NCBI GenBank assembly: GCA_026015225.1
Contig: JAOZGV010000107.1
Coordinates: 1 to 10,990 of the forward strand
Direction: 5' to 3'
DNA from: Candidatus Bathyarchaeota archaeon
Lineage (GTDB): Archaea; Thermoproteota; Bathyarchaeia; 40CM-2-53-6; RBG-13-38-9
Length of the DNA: 10,990 nucleotides
Of the stretch, positions 1 through 6,116 are shown one piece after another. Within the stretch, counting starts at the first letter, position 1. Each line of letters starts with the position of its first letter. The position numbers were made by a program, and so were the translations under genes. Below the pieces are notes generated by a model. The model saw only the letters and a list, made by a program, of their open reading frames with translations. It had not been told where the DNA came from and made no database searches.

Positions 1-556
1 GTTCTAAACCTCGTATGTAAGCCTTAGCTACTGATTCATAATGGGATAAAGAAAACATCAAAGTTACATTAACGTTTATTCCTTCAGCAATTAGGGTCTC
101 AATGACTGCTATGCCCTCCGATGTGGCTGGTACTTTCAGCATTAAATTTGGGCGAGCAATTTTCTCCCATAACCGGTGAGCCTCAGATATGCTGCCTTCG
201 GTATCATGAGCAAGATGAGGGGATAATTCAAAACATACAAAACCATCTGTGCCACCAGTCTCTTCATATACTGGTCTTAAAATATCCGCTGCTAATTGAA
301 TATCTTCAATCGATAATTTCTCAAATAAATCATTTGCCTCAATATGAGGATCTTTACTTACAGATTCTTGAATAATATCATCATAGTCTGTGCTTCCGGC
401 AATTGCTTTTTGAAAAATAGTAGGATTACTTGTAATGCCACGGAGCCCGTCTTTCTCAACCAAACGATTTAACTCGCCACTAGTAATAAGGCTACGTCTG
501 ATATAATCGAGCCAAAATCCTTGGCCATAATTGGATAATTCTTTTAAAGCACTCAT
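1..556 (-). CDS. tal: Transaldolase, N-terminal 185 residues (gene runs off the left edge)
   Basis: Transaldolase moves a dihydroxyacetone unit from sedoheptulose 7-phosphate to glyceraldehyde 3-phosphate in the cytoplasmic non-oxidative pentose phosphate pathway. I translated the frame from the ATG at 556; it is open to the window edge. Family hallmarks are clear: WLDYIRRSLI with Asp17, RGITSNPTIFQKAI at residues 39-52, the strand with Glu110 followed by SPHLAHDTEG, LMLKVPAT with the expected Schiff-base Lys141, and EGINVNVTLMFS. This is the bacterial-type long transaldolase (usually about 370 residues, in some lineages fused to glucose-6-phosphate isomerase), not the short archaeal/TalC-like form; the missing 3' end prevents telling free from fused. 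A GGGTGA ribosome binding site lies 4 bases before the start. The start is 19 bases after the transketolase stop, so the two are almost certainly co-transcribed. Confidence 0.96.
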   Translation of the reverse strand, partial: MSALKELSNYGQGFWLDYIRRSLITSGELNRLVEKDGLRGITSNPTIFQKAIAGSTDYDDIIQESVSKDPHIEANDLFEKLSIEDIQLAADILRPVYEETGGTDGFVCFELSPHLAHDTEGSISEAHRLWEKIARPNLMLKVPATSEGIAVIETLIAEGINVNVTLMFSLSHYESVAKAYIRGLE

Positions 557-560
557 ATTA

Positions 561-566
561 TCACCC
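561..566 (-). promoter_or_regulatory. Ribosome binding site of the transaldolase
   Basis: GGGTGA on the minus strand, 4 bases before the ATG at 556 and inside the 19-base gap after the transketolase stop. It contains the GGTGA core common in archaea and fixes the transaldolase start. Confidence 0.7.
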
Positions 567-575
567 TTTGTGTAA

Positions 576-2594
576 CTATCTATTTAACAAATCTAAAACC
601 TGGTTCATAACATTATTTACATTAAAACCTAATTTATCCAAAACGGTCTCACCTGGAGCAGAGGCACCAAATCTATTTAGTCCTATCGCTTTCCCATTTG
701 ATCCAATATATTTACTCCACCCTAACGTTACTCCAGCTTCGATCGATATTTTTGGGATATCAGGAGGCAACACTCTGTTTTTATATTCCATACTTTGTTC
801 GTCAAAGGTTTCCCAAGAAGGCATAGAAATTACTCTTGTTTCGATACCTTTCTTTATTAGAGCTTCACGAGAAGATAATGCTAAATGCACTTCAGATCCA
901 GTCGCTAAGAGCAAAATGTCTGGTTTACTGGACTTCGATTCAGCAAGAATATAAGCTCCTCTGGGCACTCCTTCTATAATTGGATAGTGATCATAATCTA
1001 AAATTGGTAATTTTTGACGAGAAAAGATCAAAGCCGAAGGACTTTTACGCTCGATCGCAATTCCCCAGGCAACGGATGCCTCATTGGCGTCTGCAGGTCT
1101 GAAGACTGTTAGACCTGGAATGGCTCTTAGACTCATTAATTGCTCAATCGGCTGATGAGTTGGTCCATCTTCTCCCAGACCAATGCTATCATGAGTAAAA
1201 ATAAAGACTACATGATTCCTCATTAAAGCAGCAAGACGTATCGCTGGTCGCATGTAATCTGAAAAGATTAGGAAAGTCGCTGTATAGGGGATGAAGCTGC
1301 TGTGGAGGGACAGACCATTTGCAATTGCTCCCATTGCATGCTCTCTTACTCCAAAGTGTAAATTATGAGAACAATATTTTCCATAGCCAAAGTCTCCATA
1401 ACCTATGAGAATTGTTTTTGTCGATGGAGCAAGATCAGCAGAACCTCCAATTAAGAAATGATGAGGTGTTTTACCAACTGTATGAAGTTTTTCGCTAAGA
1501 ACATTCATTATTTTACCTGATGCGTTACGTGTCGCTATTGGACCATCCTTAGTTTTAAACAAGGGCAGAAAATTTTTCCAATTCTTAGGAAGTTTGCCTT
1601 TGAGCATTTTTTCGAACTGTACGGCAAAGTCAGGTTCCTTGTTTCTATAATCTTCTAGGAGTGAAGACCACGCTTCCTCTAATTTTTTTCCTTTCTTTTG
1701 GGCTTGTTGGAAGTATATCTTTGCTTCTTCAGGAATATAGAAACTAGGTTCTATGGGCCAACCTAAAGATTTCTTAGTTTCTATCAAAGATTCATGACCA
1801 AGAGGTTCACCATGGGCTTCGGCTGTATCTTGTTTTGGACTTCCATAACCTATATGTGTTCGAACTATGATTAACGTTGGCATATTTTTTTTAGCTTGAG
1901 CCTTTCTAATTGCATCATCAATTTGTTCAACATCATTACCATCGGGAACTCTAAGGACATCCCATCCATACGCTTCAAATCTTTTTTGAACATTCTCGGT
2001 GAAAGCGATATCAGTTTCTCCCTCAATCGATATATGATTGTCATCATAGAGATAGATAATTTTTCCAAGGCGCAATGTGGCTGCAAGAGATGCAGCTTCA
2101 GAGCTAACTCCTTCCATAAGATCGCCATCAGAGACAATAGCATAAGTGTAATGATCAATTATAGGGAATTCTGGTAGATTGAAGCAATTTGATAGGAAGC
2201 TTTCAGCCATAGCCATTCCCACCCCCATTGCAAAGCCTTGACCAAGAGGACCAGTTGTAACCTCAACACCTGGAGTTAAACCGTATTCTGGATGGCCTGG
2301 AGTCTTACTTTCCCATTGCCTGAATCTCATTAATTCTTTTAAAGAAAGATCATATCCGTAAAGATGTAACAGTGAGTACAGCAGAGCAGAACCATGTCCG
2401 GCTGATAAGATGAATCTATCACGATTTATCCAATAGGGATTCCTTGGATTATGACGTAAAAAACGATCCCATAAGACAAATGCCATTGGAGCTGCTCCAA
2501 GAGGTAAACCTGGATGACCTGATTTAGCTTTCTCAACTGCGTCTACAGCTAAAAAACGTATAGTATTAATGCATAGTTCATCAATATTATTCAT
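576..2594 (-). CDS. tkt: Transketolase, full length
   Basis: Thiamine-diphosphate enzyme that transfers two-carbon ketol units between sugar phosphates in the pentose phosphate pathway. At 672 residues it has the complete bacterial/eukaryotic single-chain architecture: a cofactor-binding domain (KSGHPGLPLG at 24-33, SAGHGSALLY at 64-73, TGPLGQG at 114-120, the cofactor motif from DGDLMEG at 156-162 to DDN at 184-186, AHGEPLG at 260-266), a middle domain (GGSADLAPS at 383-391, FGVREHAMG with catalytic Glu418, THDSIGLGEDGPTHQP at 467-482) and a C-terminal domain. All catalytic positions I can identify are kept. ATG at 2594 is preceded by TGAGGA at 6-base spacing, so the start is secure. Many archaea have split transketolase halves or lack the enzyme, so a full-length chain paired with a long transaldolase suggests acquisition from bacteria if the host is archaeal. 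It is the first gene of the tkt-tal operon. Confidence 0.98.
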   Translation of the reverse strand: MNNIDELCINTIRFLAVDAVEKAKSGHPGLPLGAAPMAFVLWDRFLRHNPRNPYWINRDRFILSAGHGSALLYSLLHLYGYDLSLKELMRFRQWESKTPGHPEYGLTPGVEVTTGPLGQGFAMGVGMAMAESFLSNCFNLPEFPIIDHYTYAIVSDGDLMEGVSSEAASLAATLRLGKIIYLYDDNHISIEGETDIAFTENVQKRFEAYGWDVLRVPDGNDVEQIDDAIRKAQAKKNMPTLIIVRTHIGYGSPKQDTAEAHGEPLGHESLIETKKSLGWPIEPSFYIPEEAKIYFQQAQKKGKKLEEAWSSLLEDYRNKEPDFAVQFEKMLKGKLPKNWKNFLPLFKTKDGPIATRNASGKIMNVLSEKLHTVGKTPHHFLIGGSADLAPSTKTILIGYGDFGYGKYCSHNLHFGVREHAMGAIANGLSLHSSFIPYTATFLIFSDYMRPAIRLAALMRNHVVFIFTHDSIGLGEDGPTHQPIEQLMSLRAIPGLTVFRPADANEASVAWGIAIERKSPSALIFSRQKLPILDYDHYPIIEGVPRGAYILAESKSSKPDILLLATGSEVHLALSSREALIKKGIETRVISMPSWETFDEQSMEYKNRVLPPDIPKISIEAGVTLGWSKYIGSNGKAIGLNRFGASAPGETVLDKLGFNVNNVMNQVLDLLNR

Positions 2595-2600
2595 AATTAT

Positions 2601-2606
2601 TCCTCA
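2601..2606 (-). promoter_or_regulatory. Ribosome binding site of the transketolase
   Basis: TGAGGA on the minus strand, 6 bases before the ATG at 2594. It supports this start and translation from a leadered mRNA. Confidence 0.7.
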
Positions 2607-2612
2607 AATTTT

Positions 2613-2635
2613 TACAAACTTGTAGAATAATTCTT
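2613..2635. promoter_or_regulatory. Two adjacent short palindromes in the transketolase leader (possible operator)
   Basis: TACAA-AC-TTGTA (2613-2624) is directly followed by AGAAT-A-ATTCT (2625-2635). Both are perfect inverted repeats with tiny centres, lying between the ribosome binding site and the probable TATA region of the transketolase. This is a plausible position for a repressor site, but short palindromes arise easily in A/T-rich DNA and no regulator gene is adjacent. Confidence 0.25.
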
Positions 2636-2637
2636 AG

Positions 2638-2680
2638 ATATGTATTAAAAAACCGTAAAATATATTCATTTTATAGCGTG
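2638..2680. promoter_or_regulatory. Probable divergent promoter region between tkt and the 176-residue gene
   Basis: This A/T-rich block has TATA-like boxes for both directions. On the minus strand there are TTTTTTAATACATA (2638-2651) and ATATATTTTA (2657-2666), placed so that transcription would begin just upstream of the transketolase ribosome binding site. On the plus strand CCGTAAAATATATT (2653-2666) and TTTTATA (2669-2675) would give a start near 2690-2700 for the gene at 2779. Assignments rest on composition and spacing only. Confidence 0.35.
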
Positions 2681-2743
2681 TGCTGAGAATCGTTAACAGA
2701 GAATGGATACGACGATGAAGAGTACGACTAGGAAAGAAAAGGC

Positions 2744-2766
2744 ACTCCTTTCATGGAGTTAGGAGT
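2744..2766 (+). promoter_or_regulatory. Ribosome binding site within two mutually exclusive hairpins
   Basis: The AGGAG at 2761-2765 is the only evident ribosome binding site for the gene at 2779, about 13 bases before its ATG. ACTCCT at 2744-2749 can pair perfectly with AGGAGT at 2761-2766 (11-base loop), hiding the site. Alternatively ACTCC at 2744-2748 can pair with GGAGT at 2755-2759 (6-base loop), leaving it free. The pairing is visible in the sequence; a regulatory role is inference. Confidence 0.3.
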
Positions 2767-2778
2767 AAAAAACGCTTT

Positions 2779-3309
2779 ATGTCTGAAAATGTGATTCTGA
2801 TAGATGATGCTGGATGGGGAGACCTTATATTGGGCGTAGTAATCGGCGCACTTAAACCCCCAGATCCCAGATACATGGAACGCAGGATCCCAATCTCATC
2901 CTTCCAGCCACCAAACTTCGAAAATAAAAAATATTTAGATGACGCAGTGAAGATTGCCGATGAAATTGTTGAGGTTATGCGACCTGACATGGAAACCAAT
3001 TTCAAAGTATGTTCAGGATACGTTCTCTCCAGTATACGTAAACACTTGAGAGAAAGGGGATTCAGGGTAGAAGAAGTCGAAATCACAGGTGAACTTCAAG
3101 AAATGGTTGAACGAGGGTATATAAGATGGTGCAAGGAGATGGGAGTCCCAACAGAAAGACTGGAAGATAAAAGACGTTTCTGGACATTTCTGGAATGGGT
3201 TGCGGAAAAACCTCGGTTAAGAGAAAACCTCGTAAAGACGGGATGGAAAAGCTGGAAAAAGAAGTGGCGAGAAAAAGCGCACGCGCTGGATAACAGCAAA
3301 CGCAAATAG
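2779..3309 (+). CDS. Unassigned 176-residue soluble protein with a DDAGWGD motif
   Basis: I do not recognise the family. The N-terminus is a hydrophobic strand running into DDAGWGDLILG (residues 9-19), which resembles the first strand and turn of RNase H-fold enzymes, where an acidic residue in a (D/E)AGxG context sits at the active site. Further acidic and conserved-looking spots are DDAVKIADEIVE (54-65), CSGYVLSSIRKHLRERG (78-94) and EEVEITGELQ (98-107). The last 25 residues are rich in Lys, Arg and Trp, which could suit nucleic-acid binding. There is no signal peptide or membrane segment. ATG at 2779 is the first ATG after an in-frame TGA at 2716-2718. Two sampled 60-base lines in this gene are 45 and 48% G+C against 33% for one in the amidohydrolase gene, and CGC/CGA arginine codons are common, suggesting transfer. 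An RNase H-like nuclease is only a hypothesis. Confidence 0.75.
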   Translation: MSENVILIDDAGWGDLILGVVIGALKPPDPRYMERRIPISSFQPPNFENKKYLDDAVKIADEIVEVMRPDMETNFKVCSGYVLSSIRKHLRERGFRVEEVEITGELQEMVERGYIRWCKEMGVPTERLEDKRRFWTFLEWVAEKPRLRENLVKTGWKSWKKKWREKAHALDNSKRK

Positions 3310-3337
3310 CGATCTTGTGACCCAAAAACCAGATCAA

Positions 3338-3348
3338 TTCGCTTTAAA
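3338..3348 (+). promoter_or_regulatory. Possible TATA box of the UbiA-fragment gene
   Basis: TTCGCTTTAAAAG (box TTTAAAAG about 3343-3350) lies roughly 35-40 bases before the ATG at 3383 and after the stop of the preceding gene. A weak GAGAG follows at 3369-3373. It suggests the truncated gene still has its original promoter. Confidence 0.3.
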
Positions 3349-3382
3349 AGTCAAATGGAATTCCTAAAGAGAGTTTGTTCGT

Positions 3383-3613
3383 ATGTATTACTCAAAATAC
3401 TTTAGAGTTGCAAGAATTGAGAGTTGGCTAGGGTGGATTTTTAGTTTCGGTTTTGGAAGTATCTTCTTAGGTTCGCCTGCCCTTTGGCGAATCATAAGTA
3501 TCTTTTTTGCTTTCTCTTTTGCTACAGCTAGTATCTTTATTTTAAATCAGTACTTTGACCAAAAAGGAGACCACGAAAACAAAATCAAGTCTAATCTGCC
3601 CGTTGCCTCTTAA
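3383..3613 (+). pseudogene. UbiA-family prenyltransferase, truncated to its N-terminal 76 residues
   Basis: Intact UbiA-family enzymes are about 280-300 residues with 8-9 membrane helices and join isoprenoid chains to acceptors; archaeal members include digeranylgeranylglyceryl phosphate synthase for membrane lipids. This frame encodes helix 1 (about 15-30), helix 2 (about 34-54) and the first Asp-rich motif, NQYFDQKGD (residues 55-63, matching NxxxDxxxD), followed by the typical KSNLPVAS turn, then a TAA stop where family members continue with about 200 more residues. All three forward frames downstream stop within about 20 bases and none looks like UbiA, so the 3' two thirds are deleted rather than frameshifted. 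The second metal motif needed for catalysis is missing, so I call it a remnant. An in-frame TAA at 3365 and no other start support ATG 3383. Confidence 0.75.
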
Positions 3614-3645
3614 CGAAGTGCTTAAATTGCTAAGACCCTTAAGCT

Positions 3646-3658
3646 GTTAAATTTTAAC
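3646..3658. repeat. 13-base palindrome in the convergent spacer
   Basis: GTTAAA-T-TTTAAC is a perfect inverted repeat around position 3652, between the UbiA remnant and the convergent flavoprotein gene. A transcription stop element or protein site is possible. It lacks the G/C-rich stem of a standard terminator. Confidence 0.4.
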
Positions 3659-3688
3659 ACATTGAATACTTTTTAACGCATTTAACAC
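3653..3688 (+). repeat. Three TTTAAC(A/G)C boxes
   Basis: TTTAACAC at 3653-3660, TTTAACGC at 3672-3679 and TTTAACAC at 3681-3688 are near-identical direct repeats at 19- and 9-base offsets. The first overlaps the 13-base palindrome. No function can be read from the sequence. Confidence 0.45.
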
Positions 3689-3711
3689 GTTACTTTGCGA
3701 TCTACTGATAT

Positions 3712-3721
3712 AGCGCGCGCT
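3712..3721. repeat. AGCGCGCGCT palindrome just after the flavoprotein stop
   Basis: A perfect 10-base G/C-rich palindrome within otherwise A/T-rich DNA, a few bases beyond the minus-strand stop at 3725. It might contribute to 3'-end formation, although it has no U-run after it on the minus strand. Confidence 0.35.
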
Positions 3722-3724
3722 TAC

Positions 3725-5254
3725 TTACATTTTACTACCGCAGCTATCGCAGAAAGCAACACCTAACGGTATCTCTCTCCCACATTGAGGACAAGTTTGG
3801 GTTTCTTCTCTGCTTTCTATTGATACAAATTCAAGTTTGTAACTATGCTCAAGTAAATGATGGTACTGATCTGGTGGCATTAGGTTTCGGAAAGCCCTTT
3901 CTACAACTTCATTCAATGCTGGATGGATGTGCATCCCATTGATTATGGGATCAGCTTTTTGATTTGGTGTATACATAAGATTAATAATTTCTTGAATAAG
4001 AATAGAGGCATAAGGTCCAATTATGTGAGATCCTAAGATTTTCATTGTTTTTTTTTCAACAATAATTTTTACAAAGTAATCCTTTACAGCCATAGCTTCT
4101 CCCTTAGCAGTATCTTGATACCTTTGTATTCCAATTAATACATTATTTGTACCATACTTTTCTATCGCATCTTTCTCTTTGAGACCCACACTTGCGATTT
4201 CAGGATAAGTAAAAACTGCATGGGGTATAGCATGATAATCAACTTTCTCTCTCCTTTTTAGTACGGCATTATAATATACGATCATAGACTCGTAATTTGC
4301 CACATGTTTGAAAGGGAATTTACCATTCGCATCTCCAAGTGCCCATACGTTTGGTTGAGAAGTTTCTAAATATTCATTGACTTCTATCCAACCCTTTTCA
4401 TCGGTTTTTATTCCAGCTTTCTCTGGATAAAGAATATCTGAGTTTGATCCTCTTCCTGTTGCTACTAGGATTTCATCAACAATTACCTCTTTCTTCCTTC
4501 CATTTTTCATGTTAACAGCTACAAGCTTCTTTTCTTTTGTATCTTTTGTGGCCATTTGCACCTCATGATTTGTAATTATCGTAATATGTTTCTCCAAATC
4601 TCTCTTGGCCAGCATCGATACCTCGGGTTCCTCATAAGGAAGAAATTGTGGATTCCTGCCAATTATTGTGACTTTTGATCCCATCGCAGAAAAGAAATGA
4701 CCGTATTCCGCAGCAATAAAACCTCCTCCAATAATTGCAATGCTTTTTGGCAGTTGACTTATCTTTAGAATAGAATCGCTTGTATGGTAGCCCACATCCT
4801 CTAATCCCTTTATTTGAGGTATCATGGGCGCTGATCCGGTGCACAGTATTATCATATTTGATCTGAGAGTTTCCTCACCCACCCTCAAAGTGTAAGGTGA
4901 AATAAATTCGGCAATAGTTGGATAATAATCAACGTTTTTAGAACTAGATAGACTCTCTCTAATAGAATCAATATCCGTATAAATAATTTCTCTCATTCTA
5001 TCCATTATTTTTGCAAAATCTACATTATTAATATCGATATCTATGCCCAGCTCTTCTCCCTTTTCTGTTGTCCTTATCAATTCAGCAGGATATAATAGTA
5101 ACTTCGATGGTATGCAGCCTTTTGTCAAGCATATTCCCCCGGGTTCGTCCTTATCAATCAAAGCTACTTTTAAGTTTGGATTCTGTCTGAGCATGGCATC
5201 TACAATGCCCATGGCAGACCCGGTTCCAATGGTTATCAAGTCGTAATTTTTCAA
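3725..5254 (-). CDS. Dihydrolipoamide dehydrogenase-like flavoprotein disulfide reductase with C-terminal zinc ribbon
   Basis: FAD- and NAD(P)-dependent thiol-disulfide oxidoreductase, 509 residues against the usual 460-480. In order: an FAD-binding fold starting IGTGSAMG (9-16, the third glycine of the usual pattern changed), the redox disulfide in GGICLTKGCIPSK (Cys42 and Cys47), an NAD(P)-binding fold with AIIGGGFIAAEYG, the second FAD contact WALGDANGKFPFKH, and the dimer-interface HIHPALNE with the catalytic His444-Glu449 pair. The last 22 residues add CPQC (488-491) and CDSC (502-505), a zinc ribbon. The start is TTG, not ATG: GGAGTG sits 8 bases upstream and an in-frame TGA at about 5283-5285 leaves no better choice. 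No lipoyl protein or 2-oxoacid dehydrogenase genes are in view, so lipoamide, another small disulfide or a metal ion could be the substrate. Confidence 0.9.
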   Translation of the reverse strand: MKNYDLITIGTGSAMGIVDAMLRQNPNLKVALIDKDEPGGICLTKGCIPSKLLLYPAELIRTTEKGEELGIDIDINNVDFAKIMDRMREIIYTDIDSIRESLSSSKNVDYYPTIAEFISPYTLRVGEETLRSNMIILCTGSAPMIPQIKGLEDVGYHTSDSILKISQLPKSIAIIGGGFIAAEYGHFFSAMGSKVTIIGRNPQFLPYEEPEVSMLAKRDLEKHITIITNHEVQMATKDTKEKKLVAVNMKNGRKKEVIVDEILVATGRGSNSDILYPEKAGIKTDEKGWIEVNEYLETSQPNVWALGDANGKFPFKHVANYESMIVYYNAVLKRREKVDYHAIPHAVFTYPEIASVGLKEKDAIEKYGTNNVLIGIQRYQDTAKGEAMAVKDYFVKIIVEKKTMKILGSHIIGPYASILIQEIINLMYTPNQKADPIINGMHIHPALNEVVERAFRNLMPPDQYHHLLEHSYKLEFVSIESREETQTCPQCGREIPLGVAFCDSCGSKM

Positions 5255-5262
5255 ATCAAGGA

Positions 5263-5268
5263 CACTCC
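5263..5268 (-). promoter_or_regulatory. Ribosome binding site fixing the TTG start of the flavoprotein
   Basis: GGAGTG on the minus strand, 8 bases before TTG at 5254. It is the best evidence that the gene starts on a non-ATG codon. Confidence 0.7.
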
Positions 5269-5300
5269 AATTTGGCGATCATATATATGCGCTTAATCGA

Positions 5301-5320
5301 TTATAATTTATTTCCTTTGA
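5301..5320 (-). promoter_or_regulatory. Probable archaeal promoter (BRE plus TATA) of the flavoprotein gene
   Basis: On the minus strand, purine-rich CAAAGGAA (5313-5320) leads into ATAAATTATAA (5301-5311). A start about 26 bases on would lie near 5279, giving a leader of roughly 25 bases that contains the ribosome binding site. A second A/T run, CATATATAT near 5281-5289, is too close to the start codon to place that site in the mRNA. Confidence 0.4.
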
Positions 5321-5338
5321 AACATAAAATACGTTTCA
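5318..5338. repeat. Inverted repeat upstream of the flavoprotein promoter
   Basis: TGAAAC (5318-5323) and GTTTCA (5333-5338) form perfect 6-base arms around a 9-base centre. The element abuts the probable BRE of the flavoprotein gene and also lies 35 bases past the stop of the upstream ZIP-like gene, so it may be an operator or a weak 3'-end hairpin. Confidence 0.35.
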
Positions 5339-5372
5339 GTTAATGATCTAATGATTCGATTATATAATGAGG

Positions 5373-6047
5373 TTAATTAGACTCGAAAAATAAAGTAATG
5401 GCTATCGTAATAATGGTGCCCGCAAGGAAATAAATTGGCTTACCCCCTTTTCCTATAGGAATAAAATCCCTTACAACAACGTATAGAATGAATCCAGTTA
5501 CAACAGACAAGATTGAAAATAAAAATACTTTATTCGGAATTAAAAACAATCCTGACAAAGTTCCAATTATCGGGGCAAAGAATTGAAAAGTTGTGATGAA
5601 TTTATTTTTAATACCCTCTACTATGTGGTCCGTTGATGCTGATATAGCGAATGCCCTGAAAAACAATGGAATGATCATGAGAAAAGCAAGATTTCCATAC
5701 GCTTCGAAAAAGACAGCGATAATAACACCTATGACAAGGCCATATGCTGTTAATCCCACCTCTTCAAATAGAACAACATCTTTTGCCAGTTCAATTTCAC
5801 TTGTGGCATGCTGGAAAACAAACTTTTCCAATAAATGGATGATTATGAATCCGATTAGAAGGTATATGTAGATGAATTTACCAAGATAATTTGTGCCAAT
5901 AGTGATGTGAGGCATTATTTCAAGAAAGAACGTTCCAATCATTAAGCCTGCTCCGAAACTTAGTAGCTCCACATGAAATTTCTCAATTTTCTCAGCGAGA
6001 AGCTTTCCAATGAAATGAATTAAAATTATAATTAAACTTGCAAACAA
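5373..6047 (-). CDS. Divergent ZIP-family-like membrane protein
   Basis: Integral membrane protein of 224 residues with about eight hydrophobic segments. The layout follows ZIP metal transporters: a first helix, then LLSFGAGLMIGTFFLEIMPH (28-47) matching ZIP helix 2 with its Glu and Pro-His end, HLLEK (71-75) ending helix 3, GLTAYGLVIG (98-107) at the helix 4 metal site, DHIVEG (140-145) at helix 5, and IIGTLSGLFL (160-169) matching the PLGxxxG helix 6. The key metal ligands are altered: the HNxPEG-like helix 4 motif keeps only its Gly positions, and in helix 5 the leading His is Asp, with His141 and Glu144 nearby. Metal transport is therefore uncertain. The listed start is TTG at 6047, but an ATT at 6062 lies 8 bases after a perfect GGAGGT and would add five residues (see the finding). 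Confidence 0.7.
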   Translation of the reverse strand: MFASLIIILIHFIGKLLAEKIEKFHVELLSFGAGLMIGTFFLEIMPHITIGTNYLGKFIYIYLLIGFIIIHLLEKFVFQHATSEIELAKDVVLFEEVGLTAYGLVIGVIIAVFFEAYGNLAFLMIIPLFFRAFAISASTDHIVEGIKNKFITTFQFFAPIIGTLSGLFLIPNKVFLFSILSVVTGFILYVVVRDFIPIGKGGKPIYFLAGTIITIAITLFFESN

Positions 6048-6070
6048 TGGAGATAATAAAATCTTTAGAA

Positions 6071-6076
6071 ACCTCC
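6071..6076 (-). promoter_or_regulatory. Perfect GGAGGT ribosome binding site of the ZIP-like gene
   Basis: GGAGGT on the minus strand. It is 23 bases from the TTG at 6047, too far for normal initiation, but 8 bases from an in-frame ATT at 6062. It puts the true start of this gene in doubt. Confidence 0.6.
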
Positions 6077-6116
6077 ATTCTTATTTAAACGAGTAAAAAA
6101 TTTGTAAGCATTTAAT

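Noticed and set aside
568..954. Open plus-strand frame of 128 codons opposite the end of transketolase
   Set aside because: It mirrors a strongly conserved coding strand, has no ribosome binding site and its product resembles nothing recognisable.
2779..3309. Calling the 176-residue protein an RNase HII
   Set aside because: The opening motif is similar, but the usual DEAGRG context and the rest of the RNase HII pattern are missing, so only a fold hypothesis is kept.
3383..3613. Treating the UbiA piece as a working small prenyltransferase
   Set aside because: Catalysis needs the second Asp-rich motif and the helix bundle, both absent.
5341..5355. TAATGAT repeated at 8-base offset (5341-5347 and 5349-5355)
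   Set aside because: Too short and A/T-rich to separate from chance.
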